A stretch of DNA of 7,233 bases, from positions 1 to 7,233 of the forward strand of contig JBEKZQ010000320.1 of assembly GCA_049509675.1 (NCBI GenBank), read 5' to 3'. The notes under the pieces were generated by a model, which did no database searches, was not told the DNA's origin, and saw only the letters and a list, made by a program, of their open reading frames with translations. The stretch comes from JBEKZQ01 sp049509675. Lineage in GTDB: Bacteria > Planctomycetota > Planctomycetia > Pirellulales > Thermoguttaceae. The position numbers and the translations under genes were made by a program. Numbering within the stretch: position 1 is the stretch's first letter; every line of letters starts with the position of its first letter. Shown piece after piece: positions 5,867-7,233 of this stretch.

Positions 5867-7233
5867 TCATCCTTCCATGATCGCTATTTCCTCTGCGGTC
5901 AGGCTGTACAGGCCATACACCAGCCGGTCGATCTCCGCGTCGGTGGCCTCAACCTGGCGCCGGATGATCGTCCTCTGCGACTCCGACTTCGCGGCGTCAA
6001 GCTGTTTGTGCAATCCGACCATCGAATCAACAAGCATTACCACACGGTCATGGAGCCGCTTATCTTCCGGATCACCAAAGTCAATTGTTCGGAAAGGCAA
6101 AGAACGGACTTTGGCCAGCTTGACCTGAGGGAACACCCTGCCCATTTCTTTGACAGTTTCAGTGTAGACATGGCCCAGAAACTTGGAGTTCAACAAACCG
6201 AGGATATACCGCAGGTCATAAGCATTGTTCAGTAGAATTCCAGCCTGCAAGGTATTGGCAAACCAATGCGCCCCGATGATGGCGGCCCGGATCCGATCAC
6301 TCGTTTGTCTCCACACAATTTTTTCGGGAAGGTCAAAGACTTCCTCATTGAAATAAACGATTTCATCTTTTCGCAGGATTCTCTTGTAGTCTCCACGAAA
6401 GTAACGCTGGGCCGTGTAATCAACCTGCCAGCAAGAGTTGCTGAGATCCGCACCGATCAGATAATGATGGTCACCGCCCGATTGTTTGGGACCTTCATAG
6501 TAGAGGCGCGAAGCAAGATCGGATTTGCCCTTCTGTTCCATTCCACAGCCGACTCGCTGATGCTTGATGCCGCAGTCCTTGCAGTCGAGCACGTCAGAAA
6601 GCTTTGACTCCTTGCGGCCAAGCTCCCTATAAAAGGTAACGAACGTCTCTTCGGTCGTCTTGTCGTACAAGGATTGCGGCAGCAGCCGATAGTTCGCATT
6701 TGCAAGAATTCTCTCTCGTTCATGGTTGTCGGTCAGGTGAGAAGTATCCAGCACCGCGACCTTTGCATTCCTCTCTGGACGTTCTTTATGAACTACGAAA
6801 ACGCAGCATGGGGCCACGACTTTGGCGCTGAACACCTTGTCGCCGACGTTCCATAGCTTACAGATTTGAAAACGCTTCAATAGTCGGCGCACGTCCATGT
6901 AGCGAGGCTGGAACATGAAGGCGCTTGGCACGATCAGACTGACAAAACCAGCCGGTTTGGCTAGCTGGGTTGCCTTGTCGATAAACAGCTTGAAACTGTC
7001 GCGATAATTCTGCGTGCTATCTGGATACGTGAGTTTGATATACCACGTTATGCTGTCAATGTCCCCACCCCACGGTGGATTGCCGATAATACAGTCAAAC
7101 CCCTCGGCCTTCATCGGTTCGGGTAAACCTTGTGTCCAATCGAACGGGTTCAATCGCTTTAGTTCGTCGGGATCGGGAATCAGTCGGCCCGTGAAGTAGT
7201 CAGTGCCGACAAGCGAGTTGCCCCACTTGATGT
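5867..7233 (-). CDS. Type IIG-like restriction-modification methylase, Eco57I family (C-terminal part; cut by window edge)
   Basis: The frame is open to the right edge with no stop, so the visible 454 residues are the C-terminal part of a larger protein; family members are commonly about 1000 residues. Numbering from the edge, GNSLVG (4-9) and the adenine-methylase motif IV NPPW (51-54) are present, followed by a typical methylase stretch with KPAGFVSLIVPSAFM. The protein would transfer a methyl group from S-adenosylmethionine to N6 of adenine, and an N-terminal nuclease domain, if any, lies outside the window. The segment from about 200 to 390 looks like a TaqI-type target-recognition domain, with a C-x2-C-x3-H-x4-C pattern (217-229) and LLNSKFLGHVY. 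The C-terminus (about 390-450) is helical, with a possible coiled coil. The TTG at 7153 is not needed as a start. Lower GC than the operon downstream suggests transfer. Type IIG or BREX/DISARM-like methylase roles cannot be separated here. Confidence 0.88.
   Translation of the reverse strand, partial: IKWGNSLVGTDYFTGRLIPDPDELKRLNPFDWTQGLPEPMKAEGFDCIIGNPPWGGDIDSITWYIKLTYPDSTQNYRDSFKLFIDKATQLAKPAGFVSLIVPSAFMFQPRYMDVRRLLKRFQICKLWNVGDKVFSAKVVAPCCVFVVHKERPERNAKVAVLDTSHLTDNHERERILANANYRLLPQSLYDKTTEETFVTFYRELGRKESKLSDVLDCKDCGIKHQRVGCGMEQKGKSDLASRLYYEGPKQSGGDHHYLIGADLSNSCWQVDYTAQRYFRGDYKRILRKDEIVYFNEEVFDLPEKIVWRQTSDRIRAAIIGAHWFANTLQAGILLNNAYDLRYILGLLNSKFLGHVYTETVKEMGRVFPQVKLAKVRSLPFRTIDFGDPEDKRLHDRVVMLVDSMVGLHKQLDAAKSESQRTIIRRQVEATDAEIDRLVYGLYSLTAEEIAIMEG

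Noticed and set aside
5052..5870. A 272-codon minus-strand frame overlapping the start of the TPR gene and the intergenic region
   Set aside because: The sequence has no recognisable domain, and it overlaps the hydrophobic anchor and helical repeats of the TPR protein, which are clearly protein-like.

Overview
The window looks like a high-GC bacterial chromosome segment, most plausibly from a planctomycete. That is inference: it rests on a membrane-anchored TPR protein placed beside a sigma-54 two-component pair, on weak or absent Shine-Dalgarno sites at most starts, and on short hairpin repeats of a kind I associate with planctomycete genomes. No rRNA or other phylogenetic marker is present. 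All five supported genes lie on the minus strand, so transcription runs from right to left.

Right end (5867-7233): the 3' two-thirds or less of a type IIG-like (Eco57I-family) restriction-modification methylase gene, cut by the window edge. It is visibly less GC-rich than everything to its left, which suggests a separate, probably horizontally acquired, history.

Middle and left (428-5626, or up to 5698): a compact four-gene unit in the order TPR membrane protein, FlgN-like coiled-coil protein, soluble sensor histidine kinase, NtrC-type sigma-54 response regulator. Gaps are 14 and 8 bases, and the last two genes overlap by 4 bases (ATGA), so this is almost certainly one operon. A candidate sigma-70-like promoter lies just upstream of the first gene. 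The kinase has no membrane segment and no recognisable sensor domain. With a FlgN-like neighbour, it resembles the FlrBC/FleSR/FlgSR pairs that time flagellar gene expression. In that reading the pair would respond to an internal cue such as export-apparatus or assembly state, and the regulator would activate sigma-54 promoters elsewhere, because no flagellar structural gene is visible here.

Left end (1-427): no gene. It holds a cluster of perfect short hairpins (1-89) and a second nested inverted-repeat element (182-272), both resembling dispersed repeats of the REP or MITE kind. I found no tRNA, rRNA, CRISPR array or transposase gene. The most distinctive content is the combination of FlgN-like protein, sensorless kinase, sigma-54 activator and membrane TPR protein; I do not see clear evidence of a wholly new system.
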